Program-made: the position numbers and the translations under genes
From: Candidatus Aminicenantota bacterium
GTDB taxonomy: Bacteria > Acidobacteriota > Aminicenantia > Aminicenantales > UBA4085
DNA: 44,763 nucleotides
NCBI GenBank assembly: GCA_003141555.1
Contig: PLMN01000013.1
Span: 1 to 44,763, forward strand
Reading direction: 5' to 3'
Notes under the pieces: generated by a model
The model's input: the letters and a program-made list of their open reading frames with translations, nothing else
Database searches by the model: none
What the model was told of the DNA's origin: nothing
Shown: positions 15,663 through 24,033 of the stretch, piece by piece
Numbering within the stretch: position 1 is the first letter of the stretch
Layout: each line of letters opens with the position of its first letter

Positions 15663-17474
15663 ATGTTCGGCTGGACTGGGACAATTCTAAGGGTGGATCT
15701 TAGCAGTGGGAAGATCTTAAAGGAATCGCTAGACCCGGGCCTCGCGAAAACGTATATCGGGGCGCGGGGCCTCGGCGCCAGGATCATTGTCAACGAGGTC
15801 GATCCGACGGCCGATCCTCTGGGGCCGGCCAACAAGCTCATCTTCGCCGCGGGACCTTTGACCGGCACATATGCCCCGTCCTGCGGCCGCTATGACGTCG
15901 TCACGAAAGGGCCGCTCAACGGGACGATTGCCGGCTCGAATTCGGGCGGCTCGTTCGGACCCGAGTTGAAGTACGCCGGCTACGACCTCCTGATCATCGA
16001 GGGGAAGGCGGCCAAACCGTCCTACATCTGGATTGAGGACGCCAAGGTCGAGATCCGGAGCGCCGAGCATCTCTGGGGGAAGAACGTCCCCGATGTGACC
16101 GACGCGATCCGGGCCGAAACGGACGATGAAGCAAAGGTCGCCTGCATCGGGCCGGCGGGCGAAAATCTGGTCCTTTTCGCCTGCATCATGAACGAGATGC
16201 ATCGGGCCGCCGGGCGGACGGGCGTCGGCGCCGTGATGGGGTCGAAGAACCTCAAGGCGGTCGCCGTTTCCGGAAGCGGGTCGGTCGTCGCCGCCGATCC
16301 GGACGCTTTCAAGCAGGCCGTGATGAAGGCCCGGCGGAAGATCCAGGCCAACCCCGTCGGCGGGAAGGGCCTTAAGGCTTACGGCACCGACGTCCTGGTC
16401 AACATCCTCAACAGCGTCGGTTCCCTGCCCACGCGGAATTCCCGCGACGCGTATTTTCCGACGGCCGACAAGGTCGGCGGGGAGACGCTCTCAGCGAACA
16501 ACCTCATCCGCCCCAAGGGCTGTTTCTCCTGCATTATCAGTTGTGGCCGGGTCAGTCGGGTCACCGACCCGAAATTCGAAGGGCTGGGGGAGGGCCCTGA
16601 GTATGAAACGGCCTGGGCATTCGGGCCGGCTTGCGGGATCGACAACCTGGATGCCGTCCTGAAGGCCAATTTTCTCTGCAACGAGCTGGGGCTGGATACG
16701 GTAACGATGGGTTCGACCATCGCCTGCGCCATGGATATGTTCGAGAACGGAATCCTGACTTTGAAGGACACCGGAGGCCTGGCCCTCAATTTCGGGAACG
16801 CGGACGCCATCGTGGAGCTGACCAAGCAGACGGCCTACAAGGAAGGCCTCGGGGCGAAGCTCGCCCTCGGTTCGTACCGGTTTGCCAAAAGCTTCGGCCA
16901 TCCGGAATACTCGATGACCGCCAAGAAACAGGAGATGCCCGCCTATGACCCAAGAGCCGTCCAAGGCATCGGTCTTCAATACGCGACTGACAACCGAGGA
17001 GGCGATCACGTCCGCGGGTATACGATCGCGGTCGAAGTCTTGGGCAACCCCGTGAAGATGGACCAATACGCCACGAAAGGGAAAGCCGAACTCGTCAAGA
17101 CGTTTCAGGACTTGACGGCCGCCCTCGATTCTTCGGGGGCCTGCCTCTTCACGACGTTCGGGATCGGGGCCGACGAGCTGGCCGAGATGCTGAGCGCCGC
17201 GACCGGCGTCCCCTATTCGACGGCCGAGTTCATGAAAATAGGAGAGAGGATTTGGAACATGGAGCGCCTGTGGAATCTCAAGTCCGGTCTCTCGGCCAAG
17301 GACGACACGCTTCCGGAACGTCTCCTCAAGACCCCGATCGTGACGGGGCCTTCGAAAGGCCGGGTCAGCGAGCTCGGTACGATGCTCCCCGAATACTACG
17401 AGATCCGGGGCTGGGATAAGAACGGAGTTCCGATGGCCGCGAAACTCAAGCAACTGAGCCTGGCGGGCGCATAA
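15663..17474 (+). CDS. aor: Aldehyde:ferredoxin oxidoreductase, tungsten-type (AOR family)
   Basis: This 603-residue protein is full length for the family. It starts with the AOR_N pattern (M-F-G-W-T-G-T-I-L-R-V-D-L) and has A-G-R-T-G-V-G-A-V-M-G-S-K-N-L-K-A-V, the pterin-contacting segment. The 4Fe-4S ligands are C287, C290, C294 and, far downstream, C494, almost the same positions as in Pyrococcus AOR. It should oxidise aldehydes to acids, or reduce acids at low potential, using a tungsto-bispterin. AGGAGG precedes the ATG. It lies between its iron-sulfur partner and hydrogenase genes, and the ThiF/MoaD pair at the end of the operon could help make its cofactor. No signal peptide, so it acts in the cytoplasm, probably at the membrane. 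Confidence 0.93.
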   Translation: MFGWTGTILRVDLSSGKILKESLDPGLAKTYIGARGLGARIIVNEVDPTADPLGPANKLIFAAGPLTGTYAPSCGRYDVVTKGPLNGTIAGSNSGGSFGPELKYAGYDLLIIEGKAAKPSYIWIEDAKVEIRSAEHLWGKNVPDVTDAIRAETDDEAKVACIGPAGENLVLFACIMNEMHRAAGRTGVGAVMGSKNLKAVAVSGSGSVVAADPDAFKQAVMKARRKIQANPVGGKGLKAYGTDVLVNILNSVGSLPTRNSRDAYFPTADKVGGETLSANNLIRPKGCFSCIISCGRVSRVTDPKFEGLGEGPEYETAWAFGPACGIDNLDAVLKANFLCNELGLDTVTMGSTIACAMDMFENGILTLKDTGGLALNFGNADAIVELTKQTAYKEGLGAKLALGSYRFAKSFGHPEYSMTAKKQEMPAYDPRAVQGIGLQYATDNRGGDHVRGYTIAVEVLGNPVKMDQYATKGKAELVKTFQDLTAALDSSGACLFTTFGIGADELAEMLSAATGVPYSTAEFMKIGERIWNMERLWNLKSGLSAKDDTLPERLLKTPIVTGPSKGRVSELGTMLPEYYEIRGWDKNGVPMAAKLKQLSLAGA

Positions 17475-17489
17475 CCGTCGCCTAAGACA

Positions 17490-20400
17490 ATGGCCCTGCC
17501 GCCGTTGTTCTCTCTGGCTCCTGTAGGCCTCCTGCTCGCGGGAGTGCTCGTTGTCGCCCTCTCCTCGAAAGTATTAACTTCCCGAGGCAAGGGCTGGCTG
17601 GCCTTTTCCTTCGGCCTGGCCGCGTTCCTTTGCGTCCTTATCCTTTTCACGACCACATCTCGGGGCGGAGTCATAGACCTGAGACTGGGCGCCTGGGACG
17701 GCCCCATCGTCCTGGCCTATCACATCGATGGCTTGAGCCAGCTCTTCGCCCTGATGGCCGCCGGCATCGGGGCCGCGGTCCTTGTCTTTTCCGTGGGCTA
17801 CATGGCCCGTGACCGCGCCGCGACCCGCTTTTTCATGCTCATACTCGTGTTCATTGCGGGTTTGATCCACCTGGTGTATGCGGCGGACCTGTTCCTCATG
17901 TATCTGAGCTGGGAGATCATTGGCCTCTGCTCCTTCCTGCTGGTCGGATTCTGGTACAAGGACCCCGAGGCGGCCAGGGGCGCGCGGAAAGTCCTGGTGA
18001 TGACGCATATCGCCGGATACGGATTTCTGGCGGCGGTCCTCATCCTTCACGCCCGAACCGGGACGACCCTGTGGACCGATCCGAGGATGGCCCCGGCTTT
18101 TTCGACCGGCCTCTTTCTGCTGATGCTTGTCGCCGCAATGGCGAAGTCCGTTCAGTTTCCCATTCATACCTGGATCCCGGATGCCATGGCCGCGCCCACG
18201 CCCGTCAGCGCGCTCCTCCACGCCGCGTGCTATGTCACGGCCGGCGTCTATCTCGTGGCCAGGATGCACAGCTTCGTTCCCTGGCCGGCGTCCTGGCAGA
18301 GTCTTGTCGTCTGGATTGGGACGGTCAGCCTGCTGGTCGGCGCGCTCTTCGCGATGGTCCAGTCGGACCTGAAACGCATGCTGGCCTTCAGCACGATCAG
18401 CCAAATCGGCTACATGATGCTGGGGTTGGGCCTTGGAACGCCCTTGGGCATCGCGGCCGGCCTGCTTCATTGCCTGAACCACGGCCTGTTCAAAAGCGGG
18501 CTTTTTCTCTGCGCAGGGAGCGTCCAGCAGGCAACAGGGACGAGGGACATGAATGTCCTGGGAGGCGTCGGAAAACGGATGCCGTGGACGATGGCCCTCT
18601 GGCTGGTCGGCGGGGGGGCCATCGGAGGCTTCCCCCTGCTAAGCGGCTTCGTCAGCAAGTGGCTGATCTACACCGCCGCGCTGGAGGCCGGCCGGATCGT
18701 GCCCGCCCTCGCGGCCTGGATCGGGAGCACCCTCACCGTTTTCTATATCCTCAAGGCGACGAGCGGCGTTTTCCTCGGCGATCCGACCCCCGCGGCCGAC
18801 GTGGCACGGGAAGTACCGCGGACCATGCTGGCCGGCGGGATCGTTCTCGGAACGGGGACGGTCGTCCTCGGCCTGGCTCCTCAGATCGCCATCCGCTATG
18901 TCATAAATCCTCTTCTTCCGAACCTGGGCGCCGCACCGGTCATCGGAGTCTCCTGGCTGGGGCTGACCGCGGGGACCGGAACTTGGTTCTCCACGGCCGG
19001 CTTCGTGCTCGTTCTTCTTGCCGTGGCCATCGGTGTCGCGATCTACGCGACCGCGAGGCCCGTTTCGGCGCGCCGGGCGGGAGGCTTGAGCTTCGCGCGC
19101 GCGGCCGGGACGCCGTTCACCGGAGGCGAGCCGATGGCGGTTCCTTCGCGGCTTTCCGCGGGAGATTTCTCGCTCATCGTCAAGACGGCTCTCAAGCCCT
19201 TTTATCGGTGGATGGACATGGACCTTTATTACGCCGCCGCCTGGAAGGCGATCAACGCCGTTTGCCGGGCGGCCGCGCAGGCCGGGCGGTGGGTCGAAAA
19301 ACGGGCCGTTCCGGCGCTCATCGGCCTGTCGGCGCTCATCATGCTCGTCGTCGCCGTGGCGATCCCCGGCGGCGAGCGTACGGGGGGGACCGCGGCGCCG
19401 TTCAGCGGAAGGCCCCTTATCCTCGGTGTCGGGGTGGCACTCATCGCTCTTATGATGAGTTCGACCAAGTCCCGGGACATGCGGGGCCGCCTTCCGATCA
19501 TGGCCGGAGCGGGGCTGGCCGCCTTCGCGAGCCTATGGGCCGGGCCCGTGACGATGAGATTTCTTCTCCTGGACGCGGCGGCGTTCGCCGCCTTGTACCT
19601 GGTCTGGAAAACGAGCCGGGGGGCGATCGCCAGAAAAGCCTACTTGGCCGCCGTCGCCATTTCGGTCGCCGCGACAATCGGGGGGGACCTGGTCAAGAAC
19701 AGCGCCCCACGGTCCGTGGTCATCGCCCTGTTTATAACCGGATTCGCCATCAAGCTGGCCCTGGTCCCCTTATATATCTGGCTTCCCCTCGTCGCCGAAT
19801 CGGTCCCGGCTGTGGCCGTGGGACTCGTGACGGCGGTCGTGGACGTAGCCGCGTTCGGCCAGCTTCTGGTATTGAGGCAAAGCTCGCCCTGGCTTTTCGA
19901 GCCGGCCTTCCCCTGGATAATATTCGCTTTGCTCTCGGCTTTCGTCGGCGCCGGGCTAATGCTCGGTCAGAAGGACCTCAAGCGGCTCTTGGCCTTCTCC
20001 ACGATCGAGGACATGGGATACCTTGTTCTCGGCGTGACGGTGGCGGGCAATCTGGGACTGGCGGGAGCCGCGGCCGGCGCGACAGTCCATGCTCTGGCCA
20101 AAGCCCTCCTTTTCTCGAGCCTGACGAAAATCGAGTCCGACGGCGTTCCTTTGTCGCTTTCCGTAAGGGGTATGGCCTCCCGTTACCCGGCGGCCGGGAC
20201 TGGCTTCCTGTTCGGAATGCTGGCCATGCTCGGCCTGCCGCCAACCGCGGGCTATCCGGCCCGCTGGAGGCTTTACCAATGTGCCGGCCAGGCCGGGGCC
20301 TATGCCCTGGTCATCCTGATCGCCGCCACGGCTCTGGCCGTGCTGGCCTACAGCCGGGCGATCACTTATTACTGGTGGGGCGGGGGAGATACGATCAAGG

Positions 20401-20492
20401 CGTCGGAGCCGGCCGTCCTGACTGTCGTGTATGCGGGCCTGGCGGTCCTGTTGCTCATATTCGGGCTCATGCCGCGGCTCCTGATGGGATAA
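17490..20492 (+). CDS. Fused antiporter-like subunit of energy-converting hydrogenase (EchA/CooM/NuoL type)
   Basis: This 1000-residue membrane protein is about twice the usual antiporter subunit. Module 1 (about 1-560) is a complete NuoL/MrpA-like channel: E142 in Y-L-S-W-E, K219 in A-K-S-V-Q-F-P-I-H-T-W and K335 in H-G-L-F-K-S-G, with S-D-L-K-R-M-L-A-F-S-T-I-S. A linker with an amphipathic stretch (about 560-600) leads to module 2 (about 610-1000), which keeps K755 (F-A-I-K-L-A-L-V-P-L-Y-I-W-L-P), a second K-D-L-K-R-L-L-A-F-S-T-I and K871, but has lost the WE glutamate and the front helices. Large CooM-like subunits are known. It should move H+ or Na+. The ribosome-binding site is weak; the ATG is 15 bases after the AOR stop. 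Confidence 0.9.
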   Translation: MALPPLFSLAPVGLLLAGVLVVALSSKVLTSRGKGWLAFSFGLAAFLCVLILFTTTSRGGVIDLRLGAWDGPIVLAYHIDGLSQLFALMAAGIGAAVLVFSVGYMARDRAATRFFMLILVFIAGLIHLVYAADLFLMYLSWEIIGLCSFLLVGFWYKDPEAARGARKVLVMTHIAGYGFLAAVLILHARTGTTLWTDPRMAPAFSTGLFLLMLVAAMAKSVQFPIHTWIPDAMAAPTPVSALLHAACYVTAGVYLVARMHSFVPWPASWQSLVVWIGTVSLLVGALFAMVQSDLKRMLAFSTISQIGYMMLGLGLGTPLGIAAGLLHCLNHGLFKSGLFLCAGSVQQATGTRDMNVLGGVGKRMPWTMALWLVGGGAIGGFPLLSGFVSKWLIYTAALEAGRIVPALAAWIGSTLTVFYILKATSGVFLGDPTPAADVAREVPRTMLAGGIVLGTGTVVLGLAPQIAIRYVINPLLPNLGAAPVIGVSWLGLTAGTGTWFSTAGFVLVLLAVAIGVAIYATARPVSARRAGGLSFARAAGTPFTGGEPMAVPSRLSAGDFSLIVKTALKPFYRWMDMDLYYAAAWKAINAVCRAAAQAGRWVEKRAVPALIGLSALIMLVVAVAIPGGERTGGTAAPFSGRPLILGVGVALIALMMSSTKSRDMRGRLPIMAGAGLAAFASLWAGPVTMRFLLLDAAAFAALYLVWKTSRGAIARKAYLAAVAISVAATIGGDLVKNSAPRSVVIALFITGFAIKLALVPLYIWLPLVAESVPAVAVGLVTAVVDVAAFGQLLVLRQSSPWLFEPAFPWIIFALLSAFVGAGLMLGQKDLKRLLAFSTIEDMGYLVLGVTVAGNLGLAGAAAGATVHALAKALLFSSLTKIESDGVPLSLSVRGMASRYPAAGTGFLFGMLAMLGLPPTAGYPARWRLYQCAGQAGAYALVILIAATALAVLAYSRAITYYWWGGGDTIKASEPAVLTVVYAGLAVLLLIFGLMPRLLMG

Positions 20493-20516
20493 GGTCTGAC
20501 TGGAGGAATGACGACG

Positions 20517-20999
20517 ATGGGTGTCTTCGACGGACTGGTCGCGAAATCGCAGCGGAGGTCCCCGTGGCTCTTCCGGTTGAATTCGGGAGGATGTAACGGC
20601 TGCGACATCGAATTCTCCGCCTGCCTCGGCCCGCGTTACGACGTGGAGCAGACGGGCGCCTTGCTCGTGGGAAGCGCCAGGCATGCCGACATCCTCTGCG
20701 TGACGGGGCCCGTGACCCGGGGCGCGCGAACCGCGTTGGAGACGATCTTCGCCCAGATCGGTGAGCCGAAAGCGGTCGTGGCCGTCGGGAACTGCCCGGC
20801 GACGGGCGATGTCTTCGCGGGGAGCCCGGTCATCGTTGGTCCGTTGGATCGCGTAATCCCTGTGGACGTGTACATCCCCGGGTGCCCGCCGCGGCCGAAC
20901 GACATCATCGAGGGGATCGCCAAGGCCGTAGCGACGCTCCCCGCGAAGGGAGTCCGTGCCCGGAACGGGGCGAAAAACGGAGGCCCGGCGACGGAATGA
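20517..20999 (+). CDS. Energy-converting hydrogenase small subunit (EchC/CooL/NuoB type)
   Basis: This 160-residue protein has the NuoB-family cluster site C26-N-G-C29-D-I-E, C93 in G-N-C-P-A-T-G and C123 in P-G-C-P-P-R-P. These four cysteines bind the proximal 4Fe-4S cluster next to the NiFe site. There are two in-frame ATGs: 20508 has its GGAGG only one base away, while 20517 has a 10-base spacing, so I prefer 20517. The short length and lack of extra domains are typical of group 4 hydrogenases. Its stop overlaps the start of the membrane subunit gene (ATGA). Confidence 0.9.
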   Translation: MGVFDGLVAKSQRRSPWLFRLNSGGCNGCDIEFSACLGPRYDVEQTGALLVGSARHADILCVTGPVTRGARTALETIFAQIGEPKAVVAVGNCPATGDVFAGSPVIVGPLDRVIPVDVYIPGCPPRPNDIIEGIAKAVATLPAKGVRARNGAKNGGPATE

Positions 21000-21904
21000 A
21001 CACCGCGAAAGTCGTGTTGCGGCTGCTCGTGTTTCCGGGGCTTCTCTATGCCCTGCCCGCCGCCTGGCTCATGCTGTGGATCGAGCGCAAAGCTCGGGCA
21101 AGGATGCAGGGGCGCATCGGCCCGCCTTTCTTCCAGCCTTTCTTCGATTTCGTCAAGCTCATGGCCAAGCGGACCGTTCCCATGCCCCCGTTCGATGCGA
21201 TCCTGACGGCCGGATTGCCGATCCTGGCCGGCTCCTCACTCCTGGTTGCTCTCAGCCTTTTGCCGGTTCTGTCGGGATCAGGCGGCTTCGTGGGAGATCT
21301 AATCCTGCTTGTCACCCTGCTCGAGGTCCCGGCCCTTGCCGCAGTCCTGGCCGGGTTCGCCTCGCACTCGATCTTCGGGCAGTTGGGAGGCGCGAGGGAG
21401 GCCGTCCTGAGCATCGTTTCGAGCGTTCCTTTCCTCACAGCCGCCGTCGCCTTGGCCGCGTCGGCCCACAGTCTCAGGCTTGCCGATATCGCGACTCGTC
21501 CCATAGCGGCCGCCAGATGGCCCGCGGTCCTCGCTCTCGTCCTCTGCCTTCCCATGAAGCTCCGAACCAACCCTTTTTCCTTGGTCAACGCCGAGCAGGA
21601 GATCTATTCGGGGCCGTTAACGGAGTATAGCGGGCCGAAGTTGGCCCTCTGGGAACTCGTTCACGGGATGGAGTGGGTCGCTCAGACGGGATTGATCGTC
21701 TGCCTTGCCTTGCCCCTGAGCTCGGGGCGGGCCGTCCAGGATATCGGCCTGCTGATCGCGGGGTCTTTCTTCCTGGTCGTCCTTCTGGCGCTGACGGCTT
21801 CCGGCACGGCAAGGCTGAAAATCAAACAGGCCGGCCGGTTCTACTGGAGTTGGGGCTTGGCGTTCTCCCTATTGGCCCTGGTCCTGGCGGTCATTCCGAG
21901 ATGA
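20996..21904 (+). CDS. Energy-converting hydrogenase membrane subunit (EchB/CooK/NuoH type)
   Basis: This 302-residue protein has about eight transmembrane segments and NuoH-family landmarks: W-I-E-R-K-A-R-A-R-M-Q-G-R-I-G-P-P in the first cytoplasmic loop and A-E-Q-E-I-Y-S-G-P-L-T-E-Y-S-G-P in the later one. These loops contact the hydrogenase arm and line the route that couples electron transfer to ion movement. I chose the ATG at 20996; a longer upstream frame would overlap the small subunit gene by 118 bases. The end overlaps the next gene (ATGA). Confidence 0.9.
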   Translation: MNTAKVVLRLLVFPGLLYALPAAWLMLWIERKARARMQGRIGPPFFQPFFDFVKLMAKRTVPMPPFDAILTAGLPILAGSSLLVALSLLPVLSGSGGFVGDLILLVTLLEVPALAAVLAGFASHSIFGQLGGAREAVLSIVSSVPFLTAAVALAASAHSLRLADIATRPIAAARWPAVLALVLCLPMKLRTNPFSLVNAEQEIYSGPLTEYSGPKLALWELVHGMEWVAQTGLIVCLALPLSSGRAVQDIGLLIAGSFFLVVLLALTASGTARLKIKQAGRFYWSWGLAFSLLALVLAVIPR

Positions 21905-21918
21905 GGAGGATGCGGCGG

Positions 21919-22452
21919 ATGAGCATCTTAGGCGTCATCTCCGGGAACTTGAGGAAGCGGAAGATCACGATCCGGTTCCCCGGGGAGGTTCCCCATCCAG
22001 ACACGTATCGCGGAGCCGTTGTCATCGATGAGGCCAAGTGCGTCTGCTGCGGTATGTGTCATTACGCCTGCGTCTCCGAGGCGATCGTCGTCACCGCCTT
22101 TGGGGACCGCTTCGTCTGGGACTATAATATCGGGCGTTGCACGTTCTGCGGAAAGTGCGTCGAAATCTGTCCTTCGCGGGCGTTGTCCCAGACCTCCGAT
22201 AGCCCGCCTCCCTATGCGGAGCCGGCCGAAGTTACGGGCTCCCACGCGATACTCTATCCGCCTTGCGCCGAATGCGGCCGGCCTGCGCTGCCCATCACCG
22301 ACACGGTTCTCCTCAAGGCGTTCAAGGAGATCGGCGAGGACATCGCGTCCTGGAGCAAACTGTGCCTGAGGTGCCGTCGCCGGAGGTATTCGAAAGGCCT
22401 CGCCGCTGGCCTGAAATCGACCCTCGGCCGGGATATGAAAAAGCCGGAATAA
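21919..22452 (+). CDS. Two-cluster ferredoxin subunit of hydrogenase (EchF/NuoI type), with extra cysteines
   Basis: This 177-residue protein has two 4Fe-4S motifs: C41-V-C-C44-G-M-C47-H-Y-A-C51 and C74-T-F-C77-G-K-C80-V-E-I-C84-P. They carry electrons from a donor to the small subunit cluster. After these a C-terminal region has two more pairs, C116-A-E-C119 and C149-L-R-C152, that could form a zinc or additional iron-sulfur site. I chose ATG at 21919, with GGAGG 10 bases upstream; starts at 21901 and 21910 are in frame and possible. A spare cysteine at C43 is unusual. It could be where AorA docks. Confidence 0.85.
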   Translation: MSILGVISGNLRKRKITIRFPGEVPHPDTYRGAVVIDEAKCVCCGMCHYACVSEAIVVTAFGDRFVWDYNIGRCTFCGKCVEICPSRALSQTSDSPPPYAEPAEVTGSHAILYPPCAECGRPALPITDTVLLKAFKEIGEDIASWSKLCLRCRRRRYSKGLAAGLKSTLGRDMKKPE

Positions 22453-22464
22453 CAGGAGCCGGAC

Positions 22465-22899
22465 ATGGATCTAGACGGGATCCCCTCCGCGATCGGCGCG
22501 GCGGGAACATGGACGAAGAAAACGGACGCCTGGTGGCTTGATGCTTCCGGGGCCGATCCCGCGGTCATGGCTCGGGCGATGCTCGATGCCGGCGCGCGCC
22601 TGGTGACGATGACGGCGATATCCGTCCCGGAAGGGGAGTTCCGGGTAATCTATCATTGGGACGTGGAGGGGCGGCTTTTGAACACCGCTGTCATGACGAA
22701 AGAGGAAACGCTGCCCAGCATCTCCGCGATCACGCCGGCGGCCGACTGGATCGAGCGGGAAATCCATGACTATTTTGCCGTCAAGTTCACCGGCCGCGAT
22801 TTGCCGCCCATCTTTCTGGCCCCGGAGGATCCGGCCGGAGCCCTGCGCTGGAATCTCCGGTGGGAGGGGCCGGGGAAGGAAGGGAAGGGCGAAGGATGA
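22465..22899 (+). CDS. Hydrogenase 30-kDa-type subunit (EchD/CooU/NuoC type)
   Basis: This 144-residue protein is a shortened NuoC-like subunit. It ends with the family signature W-I-E-R-E-I-H-D-Y-F-A-V-K-F-T-G-R-D, which corresponds to ERE-x-D-x-FG-x-x-F-x-G-H-P. It bridges the large subunit to the rest of the peripheral arm and has no cofactor. AGGAG precedes the ATG. Its stop overlaps the large subunit start by ATGA, so the two proteins are likely made in equal amounts. Confidence 0.85.
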   Translation: MDLDGIPSAIGAAGTWTKKTDAWWLDASGADPAVMARAMLDAGARLVTMTAISVPEGEFRVIYHWDVEGRLLNTAVMTKEETLPSISAITPAADWIEREIHDYFAVKFTGRDLPPIFLAPEDPAGALRWNLRWEGPGKEGKGEG

Positions 22900-23972
22900 G
22901 TTACATCGTTCCTATCGGACCCTATCATCCCGCCCTCGAGGAGCCGTGCCGGATCGATCTGACATGCGAAGGAGAGACCGTCAGGGAAGCCGCGATCATC
23001 CTCAAGTTCAATTTCCGCGGCGTCGAGTGGCTGGCCGAGCGGAGGAATTTCATCCAGGCCGTGGCCCTCGTCGAAAGGGTCTGCGGTATTTGCTCGAACG
23101 TCCACGCCATAACCTTCTGCCGTTCTCTGGAGACCATCGCCGGGATCGAAGTCCCCGAAAGAGCCCGCTATATCCGGGTCGTGGTCTCCGAACTCGAACG
23201 GGTGACTTCCCACCTGCTCTGGACGGGCCTGGCCGCGGAGGTCATGGGCTTCCAGACGCTGTTCATGACCTGCTTTGCCCTCCGCGAGCGGGCGATGGAC
23301 ATCCTTGAGCGGATCTCGGGGAACCGGGTGCACTACGGGATGAACTGCATCGGCGGCGTCACGCGGGATGTGGCCGATCCCGGACGCGTTCTGGGCGAGA
23401 TTCGGAGGCTCGGCGAAGAGACGGCGAAAAAGATCGTGCCCGTTTTCCAGAACGACCGGACAATCCGGGCGAGATGCGCCGGAATCGGAATCCTGCCCGA
23501 GGAGCAGGCCCGGGCCTGGGGCGCCGTCGGCCCCACGGCCAGGGCTTCGGGCGTTCCCCAGGACATCCGCAAGGCCGCCCCCTACGAGGCTTATGACAAG
23601 CTTGAATTCCGCGTGCCCGTCGAAACCGCGGGCGATGTGAACGCCCGCGTCGTGGTCCGTCTGCTCGAGCTCATTGAGGCCTACGGGATCATCTCCCAGG
23701 CGCTTGAAAAGATGCCGGCGGGCCCTTTGCGCGGTCCGGAGTTCGTGGAGATTCCCGCCGGAGAAGCGACGGCGCGTTCCGAGGCGCCGAGGGGAGAGTG
23801 CTTCTATTATGTCGCCTCGGGCGGGATGGACGCTCCCCTGAGGGTGAAAATCCGGACCCCGAGCTTCGTGAACATACCGCTGGTCAGGATCATGGTCCTT
23901 GGGGCGAACCTGGCGGATGTCCCCCTCATCAATGCTTCGATCGATCCGTGCTATTCCTGCACATGCCGTTGA
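22896..23972 (+). CDS. Group 4 [NiFe] hydrogenase large subunit (EchE/CooH/NuoD type)
   Basis: This 358-residue protein keeps both NiFe-binding motifs: R61-V-C63-G-I-C66-S-N-V-H near the N-terminus and D-P-C352-Y-S-C355-T-C-R at the C-terminus. Complex I NuoD proteins have lost these cysteines, so this is a hydrogenase rather than a dehydrogenase subunit. The protein stops directly after the last motif, with no C-terminal extension for a maturation protease to remove; CooH-type enzymes are known to be like this. I chose ATG at 22896, overlapping the NuoC-like stop. It would make H2 from protons with electrons from the iron-sulfur subunits, or run in reverse. HypA-F maturation genes are not in the window. 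Confidence 0.93.
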   Translation: MSYIVPIGPYHPALEEPCRIDLTCEGETVREAAIILKFNFRGVEWLAERRNFIQAVALVERVCGICSNVHAITFCRSLETIAGIEVPERARYIRVVVSELERVTSHLLWTGLAAEVMGFQTLFMTCFALRERAMDILERISGNRVHYGMNCIGGVTRDVADPGRVLGEIRRLGEETAKKIVPVFQNDRTIRARCAGIGILPEEQARAWGAVGPTARASGVPQDIRKAAPYEAYDKLEFRVPVETAGDVNARVVVRLLELIEAYGIISQALEKMPAGPLRGPEFVEIPAGEATARSEAPRGECFYYVASGGMDAPLRVKIRTPSFVNIPLVRIMVLGANLADVPLINASIDPCYSCTCR

Positions 23973-24033
23973 GGAGGCCAGACACCGGATCCCGAACAGG
24001 GTGCAGGGCCGGGGAGATGAAGGTTGGAGGAAG

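Noticed and set aside
18071-20596. 841-codon plus-strand frame inside the antiporter gene
   Set aside because: The translation is rich in Arg, Gly and Pro with no membrane pattern, the mark of an out-of-frame shadow in G+C-rich DNA; the antiporter frame is plainly real.
17490-23972. Reading the membrane genes as respiratory complex I (Nuo)
   Set aside because: Only Ech-type subunits are present, the NADH module is missing and both NiFe cysteine pairs are intact.
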